Below are positions 47,655 to 59,000 of a DNA stretch of 64,000 nt, in pieces. Where the stretch lies: assembly GCF_030035675.1 (NCBI RefSeq), contig NC_084489.1:21105501-21169500 (forward strand), read 5' to 3'. Both the position numbers and the translations under genes were made by a program. A model generated the notes under the pieces. It saw only the letters and a program-made list of their open reading frames with translations. It did not search any database and was not told the origin of the DNA. Within the stretch, counting starts at the first letter, position 1; each line of letters opens with the position of its first letter. Source of the stretch: Rhineura floridana. Its lineage: Eukaryota; Chordata; Lepidosauria; Squamata; Rhineuridae.

Positions 47655-48238
47655 GAAACTAATCACCTATCCTGTGACCACCAGAGACACCTGAAATGTT
47701 TACTATTTATTGCCAATGTTTCAAAAAATAGTCTCAAAGCAGAAATTTCTCAGTGCATAGAATTCAGTCCCAATACAGGATTCTTCATTTGCACAGAAAT
47801 AGTCATCTGTTGGCTGCAGAGCAGAGAGGAAAAACAAGCAGGGCTATTCATCCCTTCTACTTTGGCCCTTTCTCAACTATCACCTGGTGGCAACCATTCC
47901 ATCAAACCTCTTTAACCACTTCCATCTCTGCTGGTCATTTTAAGAACTGGTGCCTGAGCTTCCCCATCCCTTTTGCCTCATGTGACATGCCTTTTAGATT
48001 GTAAGCCTAAGGGCGGGGACTGTCTTATTCCTGATCTTTGTATGCTGCTCTGGAAGCTCTTTCAACAAAAGAGTGGAGTAAATATGCTTTATATAGATTA
48101 AATAAATACAGTCCTTTCAAGCTTATTTCTGAGAACATGAACCAAAGCTAACAGTGAAGATCGTCGTGACTGGAAAAGGTATACAGAGAAGAAGGAAAAT
48201 AAAATTTAGTGACTGGTGTGAGAAAGCACTCACTTCTA
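47655..48238. other. No gene recognised
   Basis: Non-coding; frames at 47,753-48,004 show no family. Text near 47,990-48,110 (gattgtaagcctaagggcgg) resembles the end of a retroposon, but I cannot name it. Confidence 0.4.
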
Positions 48239-48239
48239 G

Positions 48240-48430
48240 GAAGGGACCATAGTTCAGTGGTAGAGAATATTGTTTTGCATGGAAGGGGTTTCAGGGCTAA
48301 TTCCTTGGCATCTTCAGTCTAAAAATAAAAGTCAGGTAGCAGGTGATAAAGAGCCCTCTGGTTTGGACACTGGAGAGACACTGCCAGCAGATGATGGACT
48401 GACAGAAAGTGCCTTATACCACTTCAACTA
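48240..48430 (+). mobile_element. tRNA-derived SINE with CR1-like tail, third copy
   Basis: It contains ccatagttcagtggtagaga and a degraded B-box region, followed by gacactggagagacactgcc. It is related to the copies at 13,824 and 14,165. Confidence 0.65.
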
Positions 48431-48434
48431 AGTT

Positions 48435-48836
48435 ACTATCATATACAGTAACAGCCACATGAAAGCCACAGGTATAAGTGCAATCCTGTTGTTGAAAACT
48501 TTTTATTCCAAACAAAGTTGCTAGCTTTCACATTTGTAAAAACAAAAAAGGAAAAAAGTTTGGAGGGATACAGACACTATTAAAGATTTTAAAAGCAAAG
48601 AATCCAGCCACTGCCAGAAGAAGGGTGGAATGCAGCGGACAGGTTAGGTGAAATAAAGTGGTCTGGAAATCTAGAGAGCAACTGCTATTTTGCCTCAGTA
48701 GGAGCTTGGGATATTTATATACTTCCTCCGAAAGGATGCTAGGTTTTCACCCAGAACTGTCTGCCTCCTGAGGGGCATGGATGTGAACAGGCTACAGAGC
48801 CCTTTCCTTTCAGAATGTGGTGGCAGGAATGATCCA
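48435..48836. other. Region beyond the 3' end of the DPPA2/4-like gene
   Basis: No coding signal is recognised. It lies downstream of the likely poly(A) site of the minus-strand gene. Confidence 0.4.
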
Positions 48837-48837
48837 G

Positions 48838-48986
48838 TATTTCGTTTCAAGGAATCTTTATTATAACAGATCAAAAAAAAAAAAAAAGGGGGGGGACAGG
48901 ACATCCATATGCACAAGAGCTAGAACAGATGAACGTACTTCTCTTGGATCTTCCTTCCCAGTCAATTTTGGTCAAATCTCACACAC
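48838..48986 (-). other. 3' untranslated region of the DPPA2/4-like gene
   Basis: About 125-150 bases follow the stop codon before a minus-strand aataaa at 48,857-48,862. They include a C-run and a T-run (A-run on the plus strand near 48,873-48,887). The exact cleavage point is inferred, not seen. Confidence 0.6.
48857..48862 (-). terminator. Poly(A) signal AATAAA
   Basis: A canonical hexamer on the minus strand about 125 bases after the TGA stop codon of the DPPA2/4-like gene. Confidence 0.7.
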
Positions 48987-49094
48987 TCATCTTTCAAAAG
49001 GAGCTGGGGAATGGACAACTAGGGGCTGGAGGGGATAAAAAGCTCGGTCCATACCAAGCTGTCCACGGGCCATCTGGGAAAGGATCCCATCTAC
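48987..49094 (-). CDS. DPPA2/4: DPPA2/4-like exon 8, C-terminus and stop
   Basis: 108 nt after acceptor ttctcatgcag. Residues 268-302 begin VDGILSQMARGQLGMDRAF and end SPAPFER, then TGA. An aataaa signal follows about 125 bases later. Confidence 0.82.
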   Translation of the reverse strand, partial: VDGILSQMARGQLGMDRAFYPLQPLVVHSPAPFER

Positions 49095-49967
49095 CTGCAT
49101 GAGAAAGGAAGAAAAGGTTGCCATTCACTTCCAGAACAAATCCTGAAGATCTCTTCTTATGTAAGCAGAGCATCCAAGCAGTTCTCAAGGAGTAAGTCAT
49201 CCTCCCCTATCCCCAAATCAACCACATTGGATAAGTATCAACATTTAGTTGGGGCAGCCCCATATTATCCAAGCCAGCTGTTTCCTCATTCCAAGCCACA
49301 TCCTCACATAGGAGAAACCTTCATCTTTGAACCTAACAGGGGACACCCATAAGAACCTTTCTGGATCAGACCAAAGGCCCATCTAGTCCAGCATCCTGTT
49401 TCTCACAGTGGCCCATCAGATGTCTATGGGAAGCCCACAAGTAGAACCTGAATTTTAACAGCTATGGAAGGTGATTCAGCCCCCTTTGATCATTTGGTTG
49501 CTCTTTTCTGCACCTTTTCCAGCTCTGCAATATCCTTTTTGAGGTACAGTGACCTGAACTGTGCACCGTATTCCAAGTCTGGTTGCACCACAGGTTTGTA
49601 TAATGGCATTACAATATTGGCAGTTATATTCTCTTTCCCTTTCCTAAAGATCCCTAGCATAGAATTCACGTTTCTAACAATGGCTGCCTTTTCCACAGCC
49701 GGCCCTCATTATTTTGTGGCAGTAGGATCCACGCAAGCAATTTCCACAGTAACGCTAGTAGCATTGCTGCTGGAGACTCACCTGCTGGGCATACGCCTGA
49801 TCCTCTTGGGGCTGATACAGTTTCTTAATCTCGAAGGTCCTGCAAGGCCAGGGGAGTGGAAGGGAGAAGTTAAGCACTAGGTAAATGACAAAATGCGATC
49901 CCCACTGAGCCATCATAAGTAGCCCTCTCTACTTATTAGCAACTATTTCTAAACACAAAAGGGGAGG

Positions 49968-50039
<72 letters not shown>

Positions 50040-53000
50040 CTGACTTTACGTATATATAGCATTATATATAAATACAAGAAAGGAGGGGAACTCTGCTCTC
50101 AAGAACAAACAGAACCCTGGTAGAAGGAACATGGATTCAGTTGTCCGGTGAAAGGAGAAGTAGCAACTAAGACATGACAATTTATCTGCAGGATGCATGC
50201 AAAAATCTAAGCCTCTTCTGTGCAATGCACAGCCTCAAAGAAATATTTCTCAAACTTCTTATAGTCAATGCACCCCTGCCCCAAATAGAACTAGACACAC
50301 ATTTTAAACCTTTTTGGCTGCAAGAGTCCTTTGTATGCTGTGCAAAACTAACAGAGGATTCCATCCCGTTTTTCTGCATTAAATGAGGGATCTGGATGTG
50401 TCTCCTAACAGGAAGACAGCAAGCCCAGAACATTGACTCATGCAGTTTCAACAGGCAGCCTCCTCTGATGCAGACAATACTGCTGCATAGCAAGCAACTA
50501 GATCTAATCACACCCAGTGACAGAGGTGCAGCAGAATAAATCTGTCCCCTTTGCAGATTGAATAAGGAATGCATAGAGGGTAACCACCTCTGTGGGTGGA
50601 TACTTTGGTGACACAGGAAACATAATTTCTCATGGTATATAGTTTAAGAATTACCACTTTAAACCAACATACATACTACTTAGATGATTTTATATTTTGG
50701 CCTTAATATTAAGTGGGAGCCATTTTTAAAAGGTGGGGACGGTTATTTAGATGGCAATGTGTATTACTTCGGAATGCTTGACTGCATTTGGGGGCTCCTC
50801 TTGCTCATTCAGCTGAGTGGTGCAGAGGTCCAGGGCTTCAAAGTCCTGCTCAGATAGCACCACTGACTACCATCACTAGAGACTGTTACGAGTGTTCTGG
50901 CTAACCATTTGCAGTCGAAAGGGTTGCAAGATCTTGGAGTATTCTGCACTAAATTTCCCACCCCAACCCCCTCTTTTCTGACTCGTTGTGCCTTCCTTTT
51001 GGCACTTTCAAAGAATGTGAAGACCCTGAATTAAAAGTTATCTCATTTCTTGGCTGATTTCCCTCATGCACAGAACAACCCCATTGTTCAAAGACAGCAT
51101 TAGAAAGCAGAGCTGGTTTTTTTGAGTGTCAGCAAGAAATACATCCCCAACATGAGATCTCCTCATACCCAGACCCCTCCTTTTGGATTTAAGAGCAGGG
51201 TTTGAGACCCAAGATGCCATCTGAGCTCCAACATGTATAACTACATTCTCAAGGAATGCAGCACAGGACTGCAGACCACTGGGAGTCTGTGTCTCAGTGC
51301 AAACCTGGAGGCAAAGAGATTCCTTCCTGCTTTTTGGTCAGAGCTCCTTCACATTATTGCAGCTGCATTCCACTGCCCACTCCCTGGGCCTAGAATGGTG
51401 ATCTGTCATTCCTTATAGCACTAGGGACCTTTTATCTCTTTAGTTTGGAGTTATGAATGGGTTAGTGTGTTAATGTTTAATGCTGCCACACACCCAATAA
51501 TTTTGTATCCTTCTCTCTTCTCTCAGTAAAAGAAAGCTTTGTTTTAGTCTGGTTTGGACCTGCATATCATAGGTTATACACACCTTATTTAGGCACATTT
51601 CAAGGCAAAGCATCTGGTTTATCCCTAGCAAAAGATCCCTCTTTTCTAAAGTGATGGGACACGTGGGTGACATATTCACACACTCAGATTCCCAAAAGAC
51701 GTAAGTGTGAACAAGATACATACCTGCCGTACTGGAAAAATCAGCCTCTGTCATCTTTCCCCTCACAAGCATATACTCTGGAGAAAGACAGCTCTGTGGA
51801 TTCTTGACTCACCTTCTTCTGTCGTTAGAAACACCAGCTGCATGGAGTGAAGGCCGAGACATACTCTCCTGAAGAGGAATCTGGCTCTTTAAGAAGTTCT
51901 GGGATAAGGAATCTTGGTTACCTTTCCCTTGTATTTGCTGGCACAGGAGACATCTCTTTGGCTTCTCTCTGTTCCTGCAGCAGCAAACCGGGAAAGCGTT
52001 AAAGCTGGAAAAGGAGTTAGGGGATCCATGGCAAAAAGAGCAGGCAGTGCTGTAGCTTTACCTGATCACACAGTCCTCACAGACATAGTTGTCGAAGAAG
52101 CCATCAGGGACAGGGATCTTGAGTGGAGGCAGATGGAAGGGGACAATGTTCTTCCCATCCTGGACACAGACTAAGCCGCCACGGAGCAACAGAGGAGCCC
52201 AGCTGGATGGTGGGCGGTAGAGTGCCATCCCATGGACCACACACCAACCATAGACAATATCTACAAAGGAAAAATAGAGCTGGTTCAGCAGCGCGCATGC
52301 ATGCACACACACACAGAGAGCAAACCTAGCTTCATTGACACTCTTCAACCTCAGTTCTGAGGAGTCTAATCTGTCATCATCTTTTCTAGTAAAGCCTTCC
52401 TCCAGTCTGTTTATTTTTGAGCATTAATTCATTTCCTAACTCAGTCCCCCACTAAAAGATTTAGTCACCTGTTTTCTCTTCAGTCAGCTCAGTTTTTACA
52501 TCCTTGGCCAAGTCCAGATGAGAAAGAACTGTTGGAGGGGCCTGGAAAGGATGGGTGTTAGAGTTAGAGATACAGTTGAGCTTCACCTCTTCACTCTAGA
52601 CTTTATGCTTTCTCTTATTCCCAAAAACCATTCAACCCATTGTTCCCCATGTCTAAAGCAGTTTTCCCTCTCAACTTTAAATACTAGGCAGGCGCCATCT
52701 CTGTTATCTTTTTGGTGCCTGTTGGAAGACTTTCCTCTTTCAACAAGCTTTTTAAGTTGAGACCTATCCCAGTCTGCGTCTGTGTTGGAATTGCTTTTAA
52801 TATGTTTTTAAATCTTCTTTAAAAAAACAATGTTTTTTAACCTTTAAGATGTCTTCAAAGCTTTTTAAAATATGTTTTTAAAGCTGTTTTGTTTTAATGT
52901 ATTTTAAGGCCTGTTTTTATGATGTTTTAAAGTGTTTTTAGTGCTTTTGTTTGCTGCCCTGGGCTCCTGATGGGAGGAAGGGTGGGATATAAATCAAATC

Positions 53001-56000
53001 AAATCAATCAATCAGTCAATAAACAAACAAACAAGCAAGCAAGCAAAATAAACCTATATTACCAAGTCTGTTTTGGCTTTAAGCTATTTTGGACCTTGGT
53101 CACCTGTGATATGCCTCTATCAATCCATCATCTCCCACCACCATTGTTCTACTTCAGGGGTGGGGAACCTCTGGCCTACAGGTCAATCACCTATGATGTC
53201 AGCTGACAGGCAGGGTGCAATTCTGCATTGGCGATGTGCACTTGTCGCAGCAGGGAACAAGTGCATGCACACCAAGCAGCTGATGAGAAATATGTGTGTG
53301 TTGAACCCTGCTCAGTTTGGCTGATTAGGAGGGGGAGAAAGAAGCGCTTGCCCAAAGCGCCAAGTGTAGGGCTGGCAATGTCCTTTATACTGTGGTTCCC
53401 AAGTGCCTGAAAGCCAGCTGGCTGTCAGGTGCTTGGGAACCCCACACAAGGGATTTTGACAGGTAGGTGGGACTAGTGTTCTACCTCCATTGTTGAAGGC
53501 AATTGTTGAAGGTGGGGAGAGTGCTCCTGCGCTCAGATTCTGCTTGCAGCCTTCCCGTGAGCAACTAGTTGGCCACTGTGAGAACAGACTGCTGGACTAG
53601 ATGGGTCTTTGGCCTAATCTAGCACAGCTCTTCATGCCTCCCTTACTTTGATGGCAAGCCATTTCTGCATTTGGTTCACTACAGTTATGTAAGTGATAAC
53701 TAGACCGCCCTCCCCAGCAAGGCCTGCCTGGAACTGAATTAAGGTCCCAGGTTAAAATGTATCTCTTCTCCCAGTTATCATGCTTATTTCTGTTTCTGTG
53801 TTTTGGGGGGTGGGCAGTATTGTTTTTTATTGTTAAACTTGGTGGTGGTTTTAATTGTGCATGTAAGTCACTGAGAGACATTTTACATTAAGATAAAAAT
53901 TTAATACACAGTAATAAACAGCAGCAGCAAGAACAAAAGATCCCTACCACTTCAGGACACAAAGGTATATTTCATCTAGCGTCCTCTTCCCTGCAATTGC
54001 TTCCAGGATGCTCACATACAGGGCACAAAGTCAACAGTGTGGTGTGATATAGCAATTAGAGTGTTGGATTAGAACTGGGGAGACCAGGGTTCAAATCCCC
54101 ACTTGGCCATGAAGCTCGCTGTGTGACCTTGGGCCAGTCACATTCTCTCAGCCTAACCTACCTCACAGGTTTGTTGGAGGATAAAATAGAGACGGGGAGA
54201 GCCATATGTATGCCACTTTGTACTCCTTGGAGGAAAGGTGGAATATAAATGTAATAAACAAACAAACAATAGCCTCCCACTGTTCTGTGTTCCTAGCATC
54301 TGATATTCAGAGACATCTTGCCTGTGCACATGATTAACAAATATTCACTAATAGGCAAAAAAAAACCCCTGTGGTTCAAGAATGTACATACAGCCAACAG
54401 ATATTTCTATCAAACTTTAAATTGGGCAGCTATGGCGAATGCACCAGGGGAGGAGGAGACCTGACCTCTTCTCTGAGATATTGTGCTGCCCTACAAATTT
54501 GTACAAACACAAGCACAATTTGGGTTGGTCTTTCACAGTCCAATCCACTTCCTCTGTAGCTTGGAAGAATCTGGTAACATGTGTCTCTGAGCATATGGTG
54601 AGTGGTGGCAACACCTGCAATCAGCCCAAACAATAGAAAGAAGACATGTGCTGTACTGATCTTGTTGTAGCAGGGAGGAAACAACAATTTTAAGGTAGTT
54701 GATATAGTTCAGATAGTCACTTTAAATATGTTTGATTTATTTTGCAATTTTAGTGAAGTTTGCTATAGTCAATCATTTTCTTTTGCTTCTATTTCCGTGA
54801 ATATCTGAAATACAGCACCACTTTGCAAAATTTACACTAAAAAAATCTCCAAAAATAATTGTGGAATAATGGCACTGACTTTTCTGCAGAATAGTCTCCA
54901 ATGGACCTCAGGAGTGTCTCAATTTGCACAAGATAAAACAGTGGGAGGTGAAATATATTCTAGCAAAATTGTAGGTGTACTCTATGTTTTCAATTGACCA
55001 TGCCCACCCTTCCTTAAGTGGAGTGGTTTAAGCATAGCAGACTGAACACATGCATCTTGGGCAGGCCAAGCTTGTTTTTTCCAACAGCTAGAGTCATTGC
55101 TTAAGTAGCAACATATTGTAATCAGTCTAATTTTACATCAAAGCTGCAGTTTCAGATTCAAGTGTTAATGCACCCAAAATAGAAATAGAACATAACCTCC
55201 AATTTGAAACACAAAAGGCTGCCTTTGCCATCATATGACACTGACCAATAAAAAGGCTTTGAAATTAATAAAAATAAATTTGACACAATATCTACAATGA
55301 AGAAGGACAGAAGTATCATTTTCTAGGTTAGACTTTGCAGAAATAGTAATAACACAGGAAAGAAGCAAAGTAAGAAGAACACCAACATACATACAAAAAA
55401 TGTAATTCTCCATCTCTGAAGATGCAGTCCTGATTGCAGGTGTTTGGGTGGGCAGACACTGGGCAGAGGGAAAGCTGCTTTCCTTTATCATTATTTTTCG
55501 GGGTTTCCCACAGCTTTTTATTCTACAGCAGACACATGTAGTAGTCTCCCACCCAAATTTAAAGCAAAGCTGTCCCTGGCCACATCCACACCACATCCAC
55601 TTTAAACAGCCATGGCTTCTCTAAAGAATCCTGGGAAGTGTAGTTTGTGAAGAGTGCTGAGAGTTGCTAGGAGAGGGCCTAATCCCCTCACAGAGCTGCA
55701 ATCCCCAGAAGAGGGGCTGACTGCTAAAACCACTCTGGACACTGGAGCTCTGTCAGGGAAATAGGAGTCTCCTACAACTCTCAGCACCTTCACAAACTAC
55801 ACTTCTCAGAATTCTTTCAGGGAAGCATGTTTAAAGTGGAAAAAATGTCTGGCATGGGTGTGGCCCCAATTAGCCAAGCCAAACATCTGTTAGTTTGGCT
55901 TTTAGAACACTGACAGTTGGTTCTTACTGAGCATGCCTGTGCTATCAGACTCCAATGTTAAATTTCTTAAATTAATTAAAAATCAGCCATGCTTTTTTTT

Positions 56001-59000
56001 TTTACTTTTATACTGCTGAAGATAAAGGTCAGTGTGGAGCAATGTCAGTAACAGGATTACAGGTATTCTGTGAATATGGCTGATTTTTAATTAATTTCAA
56101 CAAATTATGAGACTACTAACAGAAAAAATCCAACAGAGGTCTGGATTTTTTCTTTTGTTTTACCCTTTGAACTCTAGATTTTCTCTTAGTGTTTTGTGTA
56201 TCATCCTGAAAACTTAGAGGACTGTTAAGCAAGCATTTCTGAGTTCAGGGCTTTAAGTTTTGTAAGATTTTGTTTTCAAATGAGTTTATGGAAAGCAGCA
56301 GAATGGCATGGGGTGTATTTTCAATTTAACATGGCGGCATATGAAAAATCCATGTTGGCTATAGTATACAGCCACTCTTGTGGCTGTATGATCATTAAGC
56401 ATATCCTCCTAGATATGCTATACCCATCCTTGGTAACCTATAAATCAATACATGAAGCTGCCTTAAACTGAGGTCACTTAGCAGCATATTTCCACAGTTT
56501 TAGGCAGAGCTCTTGATTTTTCTGTCCCCCAACATGAGATGCCAGGGGGTTGCAGACCATAAGCTCTACCACTGAGCATTATCAAGTGTTGCCTCTTTTC
56601 AGGACTGCCAACATGCTTGAGAGCTTCCTCTAAGCATCTGGTTGGCCACTGTGAGAACAGGATGCTGGACTAGATGGGCCACTGGCCTGATCCAGCAGGT
56701 TTTTCTCATGTTCCATACGCTTTCTTCAGAGTTTGCATTTCTCACTCAGAAACCAGCATCTCATTTTCAACCCAGGCTTCTGTTTTTCCACTCCATCAGT
56801 TGCTGATCTATGCAATATGTTATCTCCTCCTGAGGTCCCACCATCCTAGACCTAGAATCACTCACCCCAGGGTTGTGGAGCCTCTCTTTTGTAATGCTTG
56901 TTTCTTCTTCTTCACTGCTTGCTGCTTTCAGCTGGGGATCTCTGTGATAGGCTTTCAGCCTTTCCACAAGTTCAGCATTCTGAAGAAAATAAGTGGAGAA
57001 AAGGCAGAAGTAAGTATTCAAGAAGAGGGCCAGCTCCAGGTTTGAGGCGGTCCTGGGCAAAGTGGAAGACTTAACTGGCAGCAATGGCTACTTGGTAGCT
57101 GGCAACAGCCATGAGTTTAAGGGTTATTTCAGGGAGCTGTTGTTTTAGTTCCCCACCATGCAACAGACTGATGCTATAGTGGAGTGGGGGGCATTGTGGA
57201 AAATGAAAATGGCAGCTAGACCTAGCCATTTAGAGCACTGGGCTAAAACAAAATGTAGAAGAGAGTCAGTCCCTGAGCAGTGACAGAGCTGGGCCTTGCC
57301 AGGGAATTGGGCTCCCAACACCTACCCAAAAATGCCAGGTCTCAGGCCAGCCCTTTTAACAGGGATGTTTGAGTTAAACTCACCCAAGAACTAAGCCTCT
57401 TTTTAAAGTTGTTGATGATATAGTTATTTTTATATACTTACAAAGCACCAAATATTTTCTAAGTGTTGTACAAGTATCAAAATATATAAGACAAACCCTG
57501 TCCACAGTTCACAATCTAACTGACAGAATATAAAAGGAAAAATGAACAGGGAGGGAAGAGGAAAGCAAATATGGAGTAGCTGCTCACAAATGGATATTAT
57601 ACAGCCACGAGAGTGGCTACTATAGCCAGCGTGGATTTTTCACATTCCGCAATGTTAAGTGGAAAATACCCCCCATGCCATTCTGATGCTTCCCATAAGC
57701 TCATTTCAAAACAAAACCTTACATAACTTATAGTCCTGAACTCAGAAACGCTTGCTTAACAACCCTGTCAATTTCCATGGCGATACACAAAACAGTCAGA
57801 GAGAATAGACAGTTCAAAGTGTAAAAAGGAGAGAGAAAAACCTCAGAGCCCTTTTGGACTTTTTTCTCTGAGAGTTATAATCTGTTGTCATTCATTAAAG
57901 ATCAGCCATGTTCACAGAGTACCTGTAATCCTAATACTGACGTTGCCCCATACTCTGACCTTCATCTGCTGCAGTTTAAAAGTTTAAAAAATGCCTGGCT
58001 GATTTTTAATTAATTTAATAAATTTTGGCTGGGACCCAATCATAGCGCGGAGCATGCTCAGTAAGGACCAACTGTCAGTGTTCTAAAAGCCTCATAGCTG
58101 CTGGGCTTGGCTAATCAGAGGGCCACACCCACACCAGACTTGATTTCACTTGAGACAGTCATGGCTTCCCTCAAAGACTCCTAGGAAGTATAGTTTGTGA
58201 AGGGTGCTGAGAGGAGACTCCTATTCCCCTGAGAGAATGGTTTAACAGTCAGCCACTCTGACTGAAGGTCTGTGAGAGAAACAAGGCGTCTCCTACCAAC
58301 TCTCAGCACCCTTTACTAACTACACTTCCCAGGATTCTTTGAGAGAAGCCATGATTGGCTTTGAGCCATGGCTTTGAGAGAAGCCATGATAAATTGTTTT
58401 AAATTGTTTTTAAAAGATGTGTTTTTAAATTTGTATATATGTTTTTAATGTTTTTATTTATTGTAAACCACCCAGAGAGCTTCGGCTATGGGGCGGTATA
58501 TAAATGCACTAAATAAATAGATAAATAAATGATTGTCCAAAGTGTAATAGAGGCCTGGTGTGGATGTGGCCAGGGACAGCTTTGTTTTAAATTTGGGTGG
58601 GAGGTAGGGTTGCCAGGTTCAGGGCCTGAGACTGATCCTGTATCTTTAGGAGAAGAGAAAGTCAGCCAAGTGCTGGTGTTCTTGCAACATTGTAATGAGA
58701 AAAACCACAAGGTAGAATTGTCCCTTCCCCGTGCCCAACTGTGAAAGATACAGAAGACGTCTTGGTTGGCAGGCCCAGCCTGGTCAGTTTTACCTATCCT
58801 AATCATGATTGCATAGGTGTATATCCGATTCAACTCAATAATCATACAAATGATCAGACCTGCCTTTTCCCTCCTTCCCCTTTCCTCTCCCTTTCTCTTC
58901 CCCTCTTCCTTCTTCCGCCTTCCCTGCCCACTCCAGCCCTCCGTCCCTCCCCCCGTCAGTTTTACCCATCCTGAGCATGATTGCACGGGAGTAAATCCCA

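Noticed and set aside
49973-50037. CRISPR-like or regulatory array
   Set aside because: It is an uninterrupted (GA)n dinucleotide run in a vertebrate intron, without spacers.
50182-50574. 130-codon minus-strand frame as an extra DPPA2/4-like exon
   Set aside because: Exons 6 and 7 already join in phase without it, and the translation shows no family resemblance.
51922-51974. Shorter version of DPPA2/4-like exon 6 ending at an internal gtaacc donor
   Set aside because: Splicing from there to the next cag would shift the frame into an early stop, whereas reading through to 51,813 keeps the frame and joins exon 7 and exon 8 in phase.
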